Below, piece by piece: positions 7,074 through 7,323 of a stretch of DNA of 7,323 nt. Origin of the DNA: Bacteroidota bacterium (GTDB lineage: Bacteria > Bacteroidota > Bacteroidia > B-17B0 > Aurantibacillaceae); contig CANFQR010000063.1 in the NCBI GenBank assembly GCA_947449125.1, forward strand, positions 1-7,323, read 5' to 3'. Position 1 is the stretch's first letter; every line of letters starts with the position of its first letter. Both the position numbers and the translations under genes were made by a program. The notes beneath the pieces are model-generated. The model saw only the letters and a program-made list of their open reading frames with translations. It was not told the origin of the DNA and ran no database searches.

Positions 7074-7128
7074 CAAAAAACTGAAAGGTTTTTAATCACC
7101 TCCAAAAAGATTTATCTTGTTTGGATAT

Positions 7129-7212
7129 GCCTGGGTGGTGGAATTGGTAGACACGCAGGACTTAAAATCCTGTATCTTCACGGATGTACGGGTTCAAGTC
7201 CCGTCCCGGGTA
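7129..7212 (+). tRNA. tRNA-Leu (anticodon UAA)
   Basis: This is a class II tRNA with a long variable arm. The acceptor GCCTGGG (7129-7135) pairs with CCCGGGT (7205-7211), including G-U wobbles at the first and fourth pairs; the discriminator is A at 7212, as leucyl-tRNA synthetase requires. The D-loop region TGGAATTGGTAGACA is leucine-like. The anticodon stem CAGGA/TCCTG (7156-7160 with 7168-7172) closes the loop CTTAAAA, with anticodon TAA at 7163-7165 reading UUA and UUG. The variable arm (7173-7187) forms ATC/GAT. The T arm is ACGGG-TTCAAGT-CCCGT (7188-7204). CCA is not encoded (the bases after A7212 are CAA). It lies 55 bases after tRNA-Gly with no convincing separate promoter and is followed by a terminator. 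Confidence 0.97.
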
Positions 7213-7218
7213 CAAAAT

Positions 7219-7246
7219 AAAAGCCGCTGAAAATCAGCGGCTTTTT
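7219..7246. terminator. Strong intrinsic terminator of the tRNA unit, possibly bidirectional
   Basis: AAAAGCCGCTGA (7219-7230) pairs perfectly with TCAGCGGCTTTT (7234-7245) around an AAA loop, a 12-pair stem with a GC-rich core, and the 3' arm ends in five T residues. It begins six bases after the tRNA-Leu discriminator. Read on the minus strand, the same stem is followed by TTTTATTTTG, so it could also end a leftward transcript from the right edge. Confidence 0.9.
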
Positions 7247-7263
7247 GTTTGATAATTAAATAC

Positions 7264-7323
7264 TCAAAACCACTTTATCGAACTCAACGCAATTAATTCA
7301 AAAATTACATTTTGAATCCGCAA
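7264..7323 (-). CDS. Possible 3' end of a convergent minus-strand gene (uncertain)
   Basis: The last 77 bases (7247-7323) contain no ATG on the plus strand, so no rightward gene starts here. On the minus strand one frame is open from the window edge to a TGA at 7266-7264, giving 19 residues (LRIQNVIFELI then ALSSIKWF) that I do not recognise. Another minus frame, after an in-frame stop at 7300-7298, ends at TAA 7258-7256 with INCVEFDKVVLSI, which looks somewhat more protein-like. The two-sided terminator next door fits a leftward gene ending here, but the stretch is too short to decide and may be non-coding. Confidence 0.15.
   Translation of the reverse strand: MRIQNVIFELIALSSIKWF

Noticed and set aside
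7075..7093. Hairpin AAAAAC/GTTTTT between the two tRNAs as a terminator
   Set aside because: The stem is six mostly A-U pairs with no T-run beyond the arm, so it is too weak to separate the tRNAs; it may at most be part of the processed spacer.
7113..7119. TATCTTG as a separate promoter box for tRNA-Leu
   Set aside because: It is one base short of TAnnTTTG and would place the transcription start only about three bases before the mature tRNA, which is unusual. Co-transcription from the box at 6973 is simpler.
7032..7220. A 62-codon plus-strand open frame across the tRNA pair
   Set aside because: It is a translation of tRNA-Gly and tRNA-Leu sequence; both fold into complete cloverleaves, so the frame is spurious.

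Overview
The window is an ordinary-looking stretch of AT-rich chromosome that most likely comes from a member of the Bacteroidota. Four things point there: promoter -7 elements of the TAnnTTTG type (the best sit before the acyltransferase-like gene and before the tRNA pair), no Shine-Dalgarno sequence before any start codon, the lipid-type alpha-oxoamine synthase, and the sequence character of the housekeeping proteins. I see no insertion sequence, integrase, phage gene, CRISPR array or toxin-antitoxin pair, and no convincing undescribed system.

Layout, left to right. Bases 1-74 hold the first 24 codons of uvrB on the minus strand, cut by the window edge. A divergent 199-base spacer (75-273) then leads to three plus-strand genes: yajQ (nucleotide-binding YajQ/DUF520 protein), a GHMP-family sugar kinase resembling D-glycero-D-manno-heptose 7-phosphate kinase (hddA), and purC (SAICAR synthetase, the long yeast-like form). 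hddA and purC are 12 bases apart and probably co-transcribed; yajQ may or may not belong to the same unit. A good promoter box at 2831 starts a separate unit holding one PLP-dependent alpha-oxoamine synthase, closed by a clear intrinsic terminator at 4141. mutS follows, complete at 877 codons, with all catalytic motifs and a C-terminal beta-clamp-binding motif. Last comes a small tRNA unit: promoter box at 6973, tRNA-Gly(GCC), tRNA-Leu(UAA) and a strong hairpin terminator at 7219. The final 60-75 bases may carry the 3' end of a convergent minus-strand gene.

The genes do not form one pathway. uvrB and mutS are DNA repair genes at opposite ends; purC makes a purine intermediate; the heptose-kinase-like protein probably serves cell-surface glycan precursors; the oxoamine synthase probably makes the first intermediate of a sphingolipid or sulfonolipid. 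The points most worth a second look are the substrate of that synthase (serine or cysteate), the isolated heptose kinase next to purC, and two perfect palindromes flanking the tRNA promoter.
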